Assembly: GCF_039655775.1 (NCBI RefSeq)
Contig: NZ_JBBYXJ010000002.1
Location: 124,001-188,000, forward strand
DNA: 64,000 nucleotides
Reading direction: 5' to 3'
DNA from: Iodidimonas sp. SYSU 1G8
GTDB lineage: Bacteria; Pseudomonadota; Alphaproteobacteria; SMXS01
The position numbers and the translations under genes were made by a program. The notes beneath the pieces were generated by a model, which saw only the letters and a list, made by a program, of their open reading frames with translations, was not told the origin of the DNA and searched no databases. Below are positions 48,261 through 58,170 of this stretch, in pieces (the stretch's first letter is position 1; the number at the start of each line of letters is the position of its first letter).

Positions 48261-48554
48261 ATGTTCAACGCTTTCGTTTACATCCTTGCCAGCCAACGCA
48301 ATGGCACGCTGTACGTCGGCGTGACGACAAACCTGCCAAAGCGAATCCATGAACATCGAACCGATGCTCTCGAGGGCTTCACCTCACGCTACAATGTGAA
48401 AATGCTGGTCTACTATGAAGCGCACGACAGCATTGAAGGGGCGATCTGGCGGGAGAAGGCGCTCAAGAAATGGCGGCGGCAATGGAAGCTGCAGCTGATC
48501 GAAGATAGCAATCCACAATGGCGCGATCCGTTCGACGATATCGCCGTTCCGTGA
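48261..48554 (+). CDS. Small GIY-YIG nuclease
   Basis: 97 residues, a stand-alone GIY-YIG domain of the UPF0213/YhbQ-like size. Motifs: VYILASQRNGTLYVGVTTNL carries the two signature strands (VYI 6-8 and YVG 18-20), followed by catalytic-type Arg28 and His32 (PKRIHEH), and the metal-binding Glu65 in AIWREKALKKW. All key residues are present, so it is probably an active endonuclease. It sits inside the inverted-repeat cassette after pyrE; the flanking palindromes are plausible substrates. Confidence 0.92.
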   Translation: MFNAFVYILASQRNGTLYVGVTTNLPKRIHEHRTDALEGFTSRYNVKMLVYYEAHDSIEGAIWREKALKKWRRQWKLQLIEDSNPQWRDPFDDIAVP

Positions 48555-48562
48555 ACGGAACT

Positions 48563-48601
48563 CTACGAAGAGCTGGGTCCCCGCGTGCGCGGGGATGACG
48601 A
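48563..48601 (-). repeat. Terminal inverted repeat, right copy (39 bp)
   Basis: Exact inverted copy of 48151-48189, beginning 8 bp after the nuclease stop codon and ending 13 bp before the stop of the convergent cupin gene. Confidence 0.97.
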
Positions 48602-48614
48602 TCTTTTTGTTGGA

Positions 48615-49031
48615 TTAGCCCGGTTCCCAGCCTTCCGGGGCCATTTCGAAGCCGAAAAACTCGAAGCCCGGGCCCACGGTGCAGCCCATCAGGCACCAGT
48701 CGCCCTGGGGTTCGGCGGCCTGCCAGGCGCGGGGCGGGATGATGGCCTGGGGGCGCTGGCCGAGGTCGAGCTGGATGCCGAGCGCATGACGGGTGACGGT
48801 CATGCCGTCCTCGGACACGGACAGCAGCAGCGGCGCGCCGGCGTACCAGTGCCAGATTTCGGTGGCGTCGATCCGGTGCCAGCGGGAGCGCTCGCCGGCG
48901 GCCAGCAGGTAGTAGATCGCCGTCAGCGGACTGCGTCCCTCGCCCGGCGCGCGGTGGATTTCCCGGTAGTGGCCGCCTTCGGGGTGGGGCCGCAATCCCA
49001 GCGTGTCGATGATCTGCCGCGCGTCGGTCAT
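48615..49031 (-). CDS. Cupin-fold DUF985 protein
   Basis: 138 residues. Family pattern intact: LGLRPHPEGGHYREIHRAPG at the N-terminus, AIYYLLAAGERSRWHRIDAT, EIWHWYAGAPLLL and the C-terminal GCTVGPGFEFFGFEMA. These form a small cupin barrel; His residues in the conserved segments may bind metal, but no activity is established. ATG 49031 is divergent from dnaK; the frame open to 49487 is only antisense to dnaK. Confidence 0.9.
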   Translation of the reverse strand: MTDARQIIDTLGLRPHPEGGHYREIHRAPGEGRSPLTAIYYLLAAGERSRWHRIDATEIWHWYAGAPLLLSVSEDGMTVTRHALGIQLDLGQRPQAIIPPRAWQAAEPQGDWCLMGCTVGPGFEFFGFEMAPEGWEPG

Positions 49032-49101
49032 GGGGCGAAATCTCCTCGAAAGGGCGGCGGACAAGGCTCTGGGCGGACTCAGGAATTTTATGACGGCGTG
49101 G

Positions 49102-49130
49102 TTGTAGCCCAAAATCCGCTTCACTATATA
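49102..49130 (+). promoter_or_regulatory. Candidate dnaK promoter
   Basis: TTGTAG (49102-49107) and TATATA (49125-49130) spaced by 17 bp, 95 bp before the dnaK ATG. This resembles a vegetative promoter; I saw neither a clear sigma-32 promoter nor a CIRCE element in the 193-bp gap. Confidence 0.4.
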
Positions 49131-49224
49131 ACGGCCGGGTAAGAATTCGAGGCTCCCGACGGGGGCCGGCGCGGTGCACGAGGTGGCTGCCCCGGTCCGC
49201 CACGAGGAAAGAGGAGAACATCTA

Positions 49225-51153
<1,929 letters not shown>

Positions 51154-51164
51154 ACTCTTGCATG

Positions 51165-51201
51165 AACGGGCGGCAGGTCGTACCTGCCGCCCGTTGTCTT
51201 T
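51165..51201 (+). terminator. Strong hairpin between dnaK and dnaJ
   Basis: Perfect 14-bp stem (51165-51178 with 51182-51195) with a 3-nt loop, followed by a T-rich tract (GTCTTTC). Probably a partial terminator that lowers dnaJ expression relative to dnaK, since dnaJ begins only 28 bp later; it may also stabilise the dnaK mRNA 3' end. Confidence 0.75.
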
Positions 51202-51228
51202 CAGGATCGAACGACCAGGACCTGCTGC

Positions 51229-52371
51229 ATGGCCAAGGCGGACTATTATGAATTGCTGGGAATCGCCCGCGGCGCGAGCGATGCCGAGATCAAGAAGGCA
51301 TTCCGCTCCATGGCCATGGAGTGCCATCCCGACCGCAATCCCGGCGACGCGGCGGCGGAACAGAAGTTCCGTTCCATCAACGAGGCCTACGAGGTCCTGA
51401 AGGACCCGCAGAAGCGCGCGGCCTATGACCAGTACGGCCATGCGGCGTTCGAGAATGGCGGCCGTCCCGGCGCGGGCGGCTTCGACTTCAATTTCAACGG
51501 CTCGTTCAGCGACATCTTCGAGGATCTGTTCGGCAACGCCTTTGGCGGCCGCGGCGGCCAGCGCCGGGGCGGGCCGCAGCGCGGCGCCGACCTGCGCTAC
51601 AATTACGAGGTGACGCTGGAAGAGGCGTTCGCGGGCAAGCAGGCCGAGATCACCATCAAAACCTCGGTGGCGTGCGAGCCGTGCGATGGCTCCGGCGCGG
51701 CACCAGGCAGCAAGCCGGTGACCTGTCCGACCTGCCAGGGCATGGGCAAGGTCCGCGCCCAGCAAGGTTTCTTCACCGTCGAGCGGACCTGTCCGACCTG
51801 CCACGGCGCCGGCCAGACGGTCAGCGATCCGTGCACGGCCTGTGGCGGCGCCGGCCACGTGATGCGCGACAAGACCCTGTCGGTGAACATTCCCGTCGGT
51901 GTCGAGAACGGCACGCGCATCCGGCTGTCCGGCGAGGGCGAGGCCGGCGGGCGCGGCGGACCGGCGGGCGATCTTTATCTGTTCCTTTCCGTCAGGCAGC
52001 ACCCGCTGTTCGAGCGCGACGGCATCGACCTGCATGTCAGCGTGCCGATCCCCATGACCACGGCGGCGCTGGGCGGCCAGATCGAGGTGCCGACCATCGA
52101 TGGCAAGAAGGCGCGCGTCAGCATTCCGGAGGGGACCCAGACCGGCCGTCAGTTCCGCCTGCGTGGCAAGGGCATGCCCCGGCTGCAGCGCGGCGGCGTC
52201 GGCGACATGTTCGTGCATGTGGGCGTGGAGACGCCGGTCAACCTGACCAAGGACCAGGTTCGCCTGCTGAAGGAGTTCGAGGCGGCGGGCGGCGGCAATC
52301 AATCCAGCCCCGAATCCGATGGCTTCTTCGCCAAGGCGAAGGAGTTCTGGGACGATCTGATCAAGGATTAG
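51229..52371 (+). CDS. dnaJ: Chaperone protein DnaJ (Hsp40)
   Basis: 380 residues. J domain with HPD at 33-35 ([10 protein letters not shown]), Gly/Phe-rich region ([20 protein letters not shown]), four zinc-finger repeats ([32 protein letters not shown]), then the C-terminal substrate domains and dimerisation segment. Canonical type-I DnaJ that delivers clients to DnaK. 88 bp before dapB. Confidence 0.98.
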   Translation: MAKADYYELLGIARGASDAEIKKAFRSMAMECHPDRNPGDAAAEQKFRSINEAYEVLKDPQKRAAYDQYGHAAFENGGRPGAGGFDFNFNGSFSDIFEDLFGNAFGGRGGQRRGGPQRGADLRYNYEVTLEEAFAGKQAEITIKTSVACEPCDGSGAAPGSKPVTCPTCQGMGKVRAQQGFFTVERTCPTCHGAGQTVSDPCTACGGAGHVMRDKTLSVNIPVGVENGTRIRLSGEGEAGGRGGPAGDLYLFLSVRQHPLFERDGIDLHVSVPIPMTTAALGGQIEVPTIDGKKARVSIPEGTQTGRQFRLRGKGMPRLQRGGVGDMFVHVGVETPVNLTKDQVRLLKEFEAAGGGNQSSPESDGFFAKAKEFWDDLIKD

Positions 52372-52458
52372 GGTTCGGGGCGCACCCCGTTCCATGCTAG
52401 AGCGTTCTTCCGGTCAGGCGGACGCGAGCCAGGCGCGGAGGCACAGGGAGCGGATATC

Positions 52459-53265
52459 ATGAGTGAACTCGCCATCGGCATTCTGGGCGGCGCCGGCCGC
52501 ATGGGCCGCGCCCTGATCCGCGCGGCGACCGAGGCCAAGGGCGCCCATGTGGCCGGTGCGGTCGACGCGCCGGGCAATCCCGAGCGGGGCAAGGATTTGG
52601 GCCTGCTCGCCGGCATCGACGCGCTGGGCATCGGGCTCGAGAACGATGTGGCGGCGCTGTTCGCCAAGTCCGACGTGGTCATCGACTTCACCGTGCCGCG
52701 CGCCAGTGTCGAGCACGCCCGGCTGGCCGCCGAGACAGGGACCGCCTATGTGGTCGGCACCACGGGGCTCGAGTCCGGGCAGCAGACCATCATTGCAGAT
52801 GCGGGGCAGCGCACCGTCGTGGTGCAGGCCGCGAATTTCAGCCTCGGCGTCAATCTGGCGATCGCGCTGACCGAGCGCGTCGCCGCGGCGCTGGACGACA
52901 GTTTCGACATCGAGATCGTCGAGATGCACCACCGCCACAAGGTCGACGCGCCGTCGGGCACCGCGCTGGCGCTGGGCCGGGCCGCCGCCGCCGGGCGCGG
53001 CGTCAACCTGGACGACGTGGCCGACCGGGGCCGCGACGGCATGACCGGCGCCCGCAGACGCGGCGACATCGGCTTCGCCGTGCTGCGCGGCGGCAATGTG
53101 GCCGGTGACCACACCGTGACCTTCGCCGCCGATGACGAGCGCATCGAAATCACCCACAAGGCGGGCGACCGCATCATCTTCGCCCGAGGCGCCGTGCATG
53201 CGGCCCTGTGGACCGCCGGCCGGAAAGCCGGGCACTACAGCATGCGGGACGTGCTGGAGCTCTAG
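52459..53265 (+). CDS. dapB: 4-hydroxy-tetrahydrodipicolinate reductase
   Basis: Step in lysine and diaminopimelate synthesis using NAD(P)H. 268 residues. Cofactor motif GGAGRMGRALI (10-20), VVGTTGLESGQQ, and the catalytic EMHHRHKVDAPSGTAL loop with its His-His-x-His-Lys residues. Adjacent to dnaJ in many alphaproteobacteria. Its 3' end overlaps the convergent DUF2244 gene by 4 bp. Confidence 0.97.
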   Translation: MSELAIGILGGAGRMGRALIRAATEAKGAHVAGAVDAPGNPERGKDLGLLAGIDALGIGLENDVAALFAKSDVVIDFTVPRASVEHARLAAETGTAYVVGTTGLESGQQTIIADAGQRTVVVQAANFSLGVNLAIALTERVAAALDDSFDIEIVEMHHRHKVDAPSGTALALGRAAAAGRGVNLDDVADRGRDGMTGARRRGDIGFAVLRGGNVAGDHTVTFAADDERIEITHKAGDRIIFARGAVHAALWTAGRKAGHYSMRDVLEL

Positions 53266-53729
53266 GCGGGCCGCGCGCCGCGCTGGACGCGCAGCGCGGC
53301 CTCGAGAGCGGCGCGGAAGCTTTCCTTTTCCTCTTCGATCAGGAACTTGCCCAGCTCGAGCGACCGGCCATGCGAGCGGAGCAGCAGGCATCCCGCCTCG
53401 TCGATCAGCACCCGGGTCCAGTAAGGCTGGAGGGTACTGAGGGTTTCGCTTCCATCGGGCGCCACCCGGCGCAGCTCCAGCGCCTCGTCCGTCAACAGGA
53501 TCCGTTCATAGCGCTTGCCGTCGCGGAAGTTGAATTTGAAGGCCAGATAGACCAGCAGCACGTCGAGGCCGAAAAAGCCGAAAACCGGCCACGCGCCCAT
53601 CAGCAGGAACACCATGCCGCCGACGAAGCTGATGCCGCTCACCAGGATCATCACGATCAGGAAAGCGCGCGGGCTGAGCGACCGGTGCGGGTGTAGCACC
53701 GCGTCGAAATGTACGGGCGGCTCGGTCAT
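53262..53729 (-). CDS. DUF2244 family membrane protein
   Basis: 155 residues with two central transmembrane helices (AFLIVMILVSGISFVGGMVF; GFFGLDVLLVYLAFKFN), preceded by VHFDAVLHPHRSLSPRAF, a common start of DUF2244 proteins. The C-terminal cytoplasmic part is a beta-rich domain with LQPYWTRVLIDE and ends in a helix. ATG 53729 preferred; the open frame extends to 53801. Divergent from nth. Function unknown. Confidence 0.88.
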   Translation of the reverse strand: MTEPPVHFDAVLHPHRSLSPRAFLIVMILVSGISFVGGMVFLLMGAWPVFGFFGLDVLLVYLAFKFNFRDGKRYERILLTDEALELRRVAPDGSETLSTLQPYWTRVLIDEAGCLLLRSHGRSLELGKFLIEEEKESFRAALEAALRVQRGARPA

Positions 53730-53809
53730 GCGCGAAAGGATAGGCCGGACGCGGCTGTCCGCCAAGAGTGCCGCTTGTCCGGCAGCCATGCGCGGGTACA
53801 ATCCCGGCC

Positions 53810-54442
53810 ATGAAAAAAGCTGATGTCGAGGAATTCTTCAGCCGGTTGCAGGGCGCTGACAGCACGCCGCGCACCGAGCTGAACTACGTCAACCCGTACA
53901 CGCTTCTGGTCGCCGTCGCCCTGTCGGCGCAGGCGACCGACGTGGGCGTCAACCGCGCGACCGGCCCGCTGTTCCAGGTGGTCGACACGCCCGAGAAGAT
54001 GGTCGCGCTGGGCGAGGAAAAACTGCGCGAGTACATCAAGACCATCGGCCTGTTCAATTCGAAGGCGAAGAACGTCATCGCGCTCTCGCACATCCTGGTG
54101 GACAAGCATGGCGGCGAGGTGCCGCGCGACCGGGAGTCGCTGGAGGCATTGCCCGGCGTCGGGCGCAAGACCGCCAACGTGGTGCTGAACGTGGCCTTCG
54201 GCGAGCCGACCATCGCGGTGGACACCCACATCTTCCGCGTCGGCAACCGCACCGGCCTCGCGACCGGCAAGACGCCGCTGGCGGTGGAGCTGAAGCTGAA
54301 CAAGGCGGTGCCCGACCGCTTCAAGCTGGACGCCCATCACTGGCTCATCCTGCACGGGCGCTACATTTGCAAGGCCCGCAAGCCGGAATGCCCGAAATGC
54401 ATCGTCGAGGATCTGTGCGCCTACAAGGCGAAGACGATCTGA
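53810..54442 (+). CDS. nth: Endonuclease III
   Basis: Base-excision-repair glycosylase/AP lyase for oxidised pyrimidines; 210 residues. HhH motif LPGVGRKTANVVL with catalytic Lys120; catalytic Asp138 in AVDTHIFRVGNR; C-terminal 4Fe-4S ligands in YICKARKPECPKC and the final Cys (C-x6-C-x2-C-x5-C). Numbering coincides with E. coli Nth. ATG 53810 chosen; an earlier ATG at 53768 would add 14 unconserved residues. Confidence 0.97.
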   Translation: MKKADVEEFFSRLQGADSTPRTELNYVNPYTLLVAVALSAQATDVGVNRATGPLFQVVDTPEKMVALGEEKLREYIKTIGLFNSKAKNVIALSHILVDKHGGEVPRDRESLEALPGVGRKTANVVLNVAFGEPTIAVDTHIFRVGNRTGLATGKTPLAVELKLNKAVPDRFKLDAHHWLILHGRYICKARKPECPKCIVEDLCAYKAKTI

Positions 54443-54461
54443 GACGGCGTCCGGGCCGAGA

Positions 54462-54992
54462 CTAGCGCCCGGGCGGCGGCGGATCGCCCGGCGAATAGAT
54501 CGGCGTGCCCGTGTCTTCGCGCCCGCGCAGGATGACGGGGCTGGCGGGCGGCAGATTGTTGTCCGGCACGCCAACGGGAGTCGCGGCCGAACCGACCGAA
54601 GGCGGGTCGCTCAGGCAGAGATCGGCCCTGCCCTCGTATCCCGCGTTCATTCTGGCGCGGACATAATCCACCTTGGCTGGGCCCTTGCCGTTCTTCGGCT
54701 CATAGAGAAACAGGACCATGGTGCAATGGCTGTCAGCGTACTGCCACACCTCGGCGGGCGGCTCGCGGCGCAGCAGGCGCGGTTCGCCATACTTGGCCCG
54801 AAGAGCGGCGCCGTCCCAGCCCACGAGCTGGCGCGCGGTTTCCTCGATGGACGGGATGATCGGCTGGCCCGACTGGGCGGGGAGCTGGGCGGCGGGCGGC
54901 TCGGACGCATGCTTCTTTTCCCGTTTGGCCGCGACTCCCGTCGCCGTCAACGCCATCGCCACCGCCATCACCAACACCCTAGACAATCGCAC
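54462..54992 (-). CDS. Secreted hypothetical protein
   Basis: 176 residues. Signal peptide MRLSRVLVMAVAMALTATGV ending AAKRE; the mature part has ETARQLVGWDGAALRAKYGE followed by AEVWQYADSHCTMVLFLYE, resembling small SmpA/OmlA-like periplasmic domains found in alphaproteobacteria, but I cannot assign a named family firmly. The C-terminus is Pro/Gly-rich and probably disordered. Overlaps the following EI24 gene by 14 bp. Confidence 0.72.
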   Translation of the reverse strand: MRLSRVLVMAVAMALTATGVAAKREKKHASEPPAAQLPAQSGQPIIPSIEETARQLVGWDGAALRAKYGEPRLLRREPPAEVWQYADSHCTMVLFLYEPKNGKGPAKVDYVRARMNAGYEGRADLCLSDPPSVGSAATPVGVPDNNLPPASPVILRGREDTGTPIYSPGDPPPPGR

Positions 54993-55659
54993 CCTGAGCC
55001 ACTCCCTTGAAGATATGCACCATGAAGGCGGTACCGATCAGCGGCGCCGCCAGATTGAGCACCGGTACCGCGAACAGGCCGGCGAGGACGCAGCCCGCGA
55101 GGAAAATCCGGCCCCGCCGCCGCCGGCGCAGTGCCTTCTGCTCGGCGGCGCCCGCGTGCCGGGACGCCACCATCCCGAAATATTCCCGCGAGAGCAACCA
55201 TCCATTGACGGTGAAATAAAGCGCGGCGCCCAGCGGCGGCACGAACAGGAAGGCGATGTAGAACGGCAGCACCAGCAGATTGACGCCGATGACCAGCAGG
55301 GCGAGCCGGATACCCTGCCGCACGGAGTCCGCGAGCCCTACGGGCCTGCCGGGCGCGTCGGCGGGATAAAAGCGCCGTTCGGTGGCCTCGGCGATGTCGT
55401 CGAGGAACAGTCCGGTGACCATGCTCGCCAGCGCCGGGAACAGCAGCAGCCCGATGAACACGGATCCGACGGCGCCGATGGCGTCGATGACGTAATTGAG
55501 CAGCCGGTACCGCGTATCGGGCAGCGCCTCGAACCCCTGCCACGCCGCCCACGCCGCCAAGGCTGCGAGAGGCACGGTCAGAAGCAGCGCCTTGAAGGCC
55601 GTCGCCCAGAACGTGCGGTCGCCGAACAGGGCGAAGCTCTTGCCAAGTGCTTGAAACAT
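54979..55659 (-). CDS. EI24/CysZ-like membrane protein
   Basis: 226 residues with four to five hydrophobic helices (AFKALLLTVPLAALAAWAAW; VGSVFIGLLLFPALASMVTG; LALLVIGVNLLVLPFYIAFL and a C-terminal pair) and the EI24-family segment FTVNGWLLSREYFGMVASRH. Homologous to CysZ sulfate channels, but alphaproteobacterial EI24 proteins are not proven to transport sulfate. ATG 55659 is preferred; GTG 55674 is possible. Divergent from the adenosine kinase gene. Confidence 0.85.
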   Translation of the reverse strand: MFQALGKSFALFGDRTFWATAFKALLLTVPLAALAAWAAWQGFEALPDTRYRLLNYVIDAIGAVGSVFIGLLLFPALASMVTGLFLDDIAEATERRFYPADAPGRPVGLADSVRQGIRLALLVIGVNLLVLPFYIAFLFVPPLGAALYFTVNGWLLSREYFGMVASRHAGAAEQKALRRRRRGRIFLAGCVLAGLFAVPVLNLAAPLIGTAFMVHIFKGVAQGAIV

Positions 55660-55748
55660 CTTGCGGAAGACCACCCCGGAGAGCGCGGTTGCGTGCTGGT
55701 GCGCCCACTCTATACTCGGCCGGACTCAACCGCCAGAAGGGCTTCCCC

Positions 55749-56732
55749 ATGCATGAAATCGATGTGGTCGGCATTGGCAACGCCATCGTCGACGTGCTCA
55801 GCCATGCGGATGACGCGTTCCTGGACAAGCACGGCCTGACCAAGGGCGGTATGATGCTGATCGATGACGACCAGGCACGCAGCCTGTACGCCGCGATGGG
55901 ACCGGGCGTGGAAATCTCGGGCGGATCGGCCGCCAACACCATGGCGGGCATCGCGGCGCTGGGCGCGCGGGCCGCGTTCATCGGCAAGGTGCGCGACGAC
56001 CAGCTGGGCGAGGTTTTCGCCCACGATATCCGGTCCATCGGCGTCAGCTTCATGACGCCGCCAGCCCTGGAAGGCGCATCGACCGGCCGCTGCCTGATCC
56101 TGGTGACGCCCGATGCCCAGCGCACCATGAACACCTTCCTGGGCGCCGGTGTCGGCCTGACGCCCGAGGACATCAACCCGGACGTGATCCAGGCCGCGCA
56201 GGTGACCTATCTGGAAGGGTATCTGTGGGACCCGGAGAATGCCAAGAACGCCTTCCGCAAGGCGGTCGAGGCCGCGCATGCCGGCGGCCGGAAGGTCGCG
56301 CTGAGCCTGTCGGATTCATTCTGCGTGGACCGGCACCGCGACGAGTTCCGTGAGCTGGTGGAGCAGGTCGATATCCTGTTCGCCAACGAGGCCGAAATCC
56401 TGTCGCTTTATCAGGTGGACCAATTCGATGCGGCGCTGCAGGCCGTGCGCCGAGCCAATACGCTCGCCGCCCTCACCCGTTCCGAAAAGGGTTCCGTCAT
56501 CCTGCAAGGCGACGAGGTTCACGTGATCGACGCCGAAGCAGGCGTCACCCTCGTCGACACGACAGGCGCGGGCGACCTGTACGCGGCCGGGTTCCTGGCG
56601 GGCTACACGACAGGCCGAACTCTGCCCGAGTGCGGCCGCATGGGTTCCATCGCCGCCGCCGAAGCCATCAGCCACATGGGCGCGCGCCCCCAGGCGGACC
56701 TCAAGGCGCTGGTGGCGGCCAAACTGGGTTAA
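55749..56732 (+). CDS. PfkB-family adenosine kinase
   Basis: 327 residues. DVVGIGNAIVDVLSHADD at the N-terminus and GGSAANTMAGIAALGARAAF are the substrate-side signatures; the C-terminal DTTGAGDLYAAGFLAGYTTG contains the anion hole and catalytic Asp. YLEGYLWDPENAKNAF matches the adenosine-kinase branch, common in alphaproteobacteria. Salvages adenosine to AMP. ATG 55749 follows an AGAAGG site. Confidence 0.9.
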   Translation: MHEIDVVGIGNAIVDVLSHADDAFLDKHGLTKGGMMLIDDDQARSLYAAMGPGVEISGGSAANTMAGIAALGARAAFIGKVRDDQLGEVFAHDIRSIGVSFMTPPALEGASTGRCLILVTPDAQRTMNTFLGAGVGLTPEDINPDVIQAAQVTYLEGYLWDPENAKNAFRKAVEAAHAGGRKVALSLSDSFCVDRHRDEFRELVEQVDILFANEAEILSLYQVDQFDAALQAVRRANTLAALTRSEKGSVILQGDEVHVIDAEAGVTLVDTTGAGDLYAAGFLAGYTTGRTLPECGRMGSIAAAEAISHMGARPQADLKALVAAKLG

Positions 56733-56739
56733 GCCCGCC

Positions 56740-57261
56740 TCAGGACTTGAAGAACGGGCTGTCGCCCGGGCGCCAGAGATCGTGCGCGCGCTTCCACGTG
56801 GCGAAGGCCTTCAGGATGTTCGGTGGATCGCCATGGATCTCCGTGAAGCAGCCATTGACGGCGCGCGTGTCGAAATAGGCCGCGTCGACCTGGTCGGCAT
56901 AGAGCCGGCAGGCCGCCACATATCCCATGTCGAGCAGGCGCTGATATTCGGCTTCGAAGTCGTGCACCAGAATGCCCACATGGTGATAGCCCTGCTCGCC
57001 GCGCCGGAACATATCGCGATAGATCGACGGCTTGTCGTCATGCTGCTGGATGAACTGGATCATCATGTCGCCCAGATAGCCAAAGGCATAGGAGACGTCC
57101 GCTTCGGTATCGGTGCCGCGATACATGAAGGTGTCGGTCTTGTGATGCGGCGTCATCTTGAAGGGGCCCGCGCCATAGAGGCGGCTCCAGGCCTGCACGG
57201 ATTCTTCCAGATCGTTGACCAGATAGGCCTTCTGGAACAGCGGATAGCGACTGAGCAGCAT
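56740..57261 (-). CDS. VOC-superfamily protein (glyoxalase-like)
   Basis: 173 residues, vicinal-oxygen-chelate fold. FQKAYLVNDLEESVQAWSRL opens the first module; HVGILVHDFEAEYQRLLDMG the second, with a His likely at the metal site; YFDTRAVNGCFTEIHGDPP carries the closing Glu. ATG 57261 has an AAGGAAG ribosome-binding site; the open frame upstream to 57300 overlaps the next gene. Last gene of the TonB-PhyH-VOC operon, 13 bp after PhyH. Confidence 0.87.
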   Translation of the reverse strand: MLLSRYPLFQKAYLVNDLEESVQAWSRLYGAGPFKMTPHHKTDTFMYRGTDTEADVSYAFGYLGDMMIQFIQQHDDKPSIYRDMFRRGEQGYHHVGILVHDFEAEYQRLLDMGYVAACRLYADQVDAAYFDTRAVNGCFTEIHGDPPNILKAFATWKRAHDLWRPGDSPFFKS

Positions 57262-57274
57262 GGATCTTCCTTCG

Positions 57275-58159
57275 TCAGGCGTAATAGTCCGGGCGCTCAC
57301 GCGCGGGGACCGGGCGGAGTTTGGGATAGAGCGGGTGGCGCAGCGGATCGCCCGGCTTCAATTGCAGCGAAAGACCCGGCGTGGCCGGCGCCGTCCGGCG
57401 GGACGCCGGGCGCGACGCGTAGACCACGTCGTCGCCGAAGCAGCGCACCGACAGGGTCCGGCGTACCCGTCCCTCGTTGGTCTGGCCGCCGCCATGCAGC
57501 AGGCCGGGATGAAACACCACCACGTCACCCGGCTCGATGGCCCAGGAGACGATCTCGTGCCTGTCGCGCTCGGCCTCGATATTGGGCAGGCGCGGAAAAC
57601 CCTCGCCGTAATAGGGCGCGGTGGGATCGTCGGCGACCGACGGGTTGAAGCCGTCGAACAGTGCGCGCCGATGGGAGCCGACCACGAACTCCAGGGATTC
57701 ATGGCGGGGAATGGGATCGAGGGTGATCCACATGGATGCGAGTTGGGTGCCTTCAACCGGCCAGTAGGTCAGATCCTGATGCCACGGCGTGCGGTTGCAA
57801 TGGCCGCCTTCCTTGACGAAGACATGGTCGAACAGCAGCCAGACGTTCTCCGACCCGATCATCCGCCCCAGCATGTCGGCGATGGGCGAGTCGAACAACA
57901 GGCGCTGGAACTCGGGCGTGACGCTGAAATTGCGGGTGGCGTCCAGAAACTCGCCCGGTTCGCCCTCGAAGAACTTGAACTTGTAGGGGCTGGACCCGGC
58001 GAGCACCCGGCGGATGCCGATCTCGATCAGCGCCAGCCATTCCGGATGGATGGCCTGGGGCAGGAACACCACGCCGTCGCGATGGTAGCGTTCGACCACA
58101 TCCGGCGTGATCTGGTCCTTCCAGGCCCGCAGGGGATCGGTGTTCATCATGGATGACAT
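57275..58159 (-). CDS. Phytanoyl-CoA dioxygenase (PhyH) family protein
   Basis: Fe(II)/2-oxoglutarate-dependent oxygenase, 294 residues. Metal triad visible: His127-x-Asp129 in TPWHQDLTYW and His222 in HPGLLHGGGQT; Arg233/234 (VRRTLSVR) is placed to bind 2-oxoglutarate. ATG 58159 has a strong GGGAGG site. Located 11 bp after the TonB receptor gene. Substrate unknown; uptake by the receptor and hydroxylation by this enzyme are probably linked. Confidence 0.9.
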   Translation of the reverse strand: MSSMMNTDPLRAWKDQITPDVVERYHRDGVVFLPQAIHPEWLALIEIGIRRVLAGSSPYKFKFFEGEPGEFLDATRNFSVTPEFQRLLFDSPIADMLGRMIGSENVWLLFDHVFVKEGGHCNRTPWHQDLTYWPVEGTQLASMWITLDPIPRHESLEFVVGSHRRALFDGFNPSVADDPTAPYYGEGFPRLPNIEAERDRHEIVSWAIEPGDVVVFHPGLLHGGGQTNEGRVRRTLSVRCFGDDVVYASRPASRRTAPATPGLSLQLKPGDPLRHPLYPKLRPVPARERPDYYA

Positions 58160-58170
58160 GGTCGCCTCCC

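Larger units (their letters stand above)
48151..48601. mobile_element. 451-bp inverted-repeat-bounded GIY-YIG nuclease cassette
   Basis: A single small nuclease gene lies between perfect 39-bp inverted repeats; the terminal repeats themselves each fold into a GC-rich hairpin. The flanks beyond the repeats are A/T runs that partly continue the symmetry. No target-site duplication is obvious. The arrangement resembles REP/RAYT systems in logic, but with a GIY-YIG nuclease instead of a Y1 transposase. Mobility is inferred. Confidence 0.65.
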
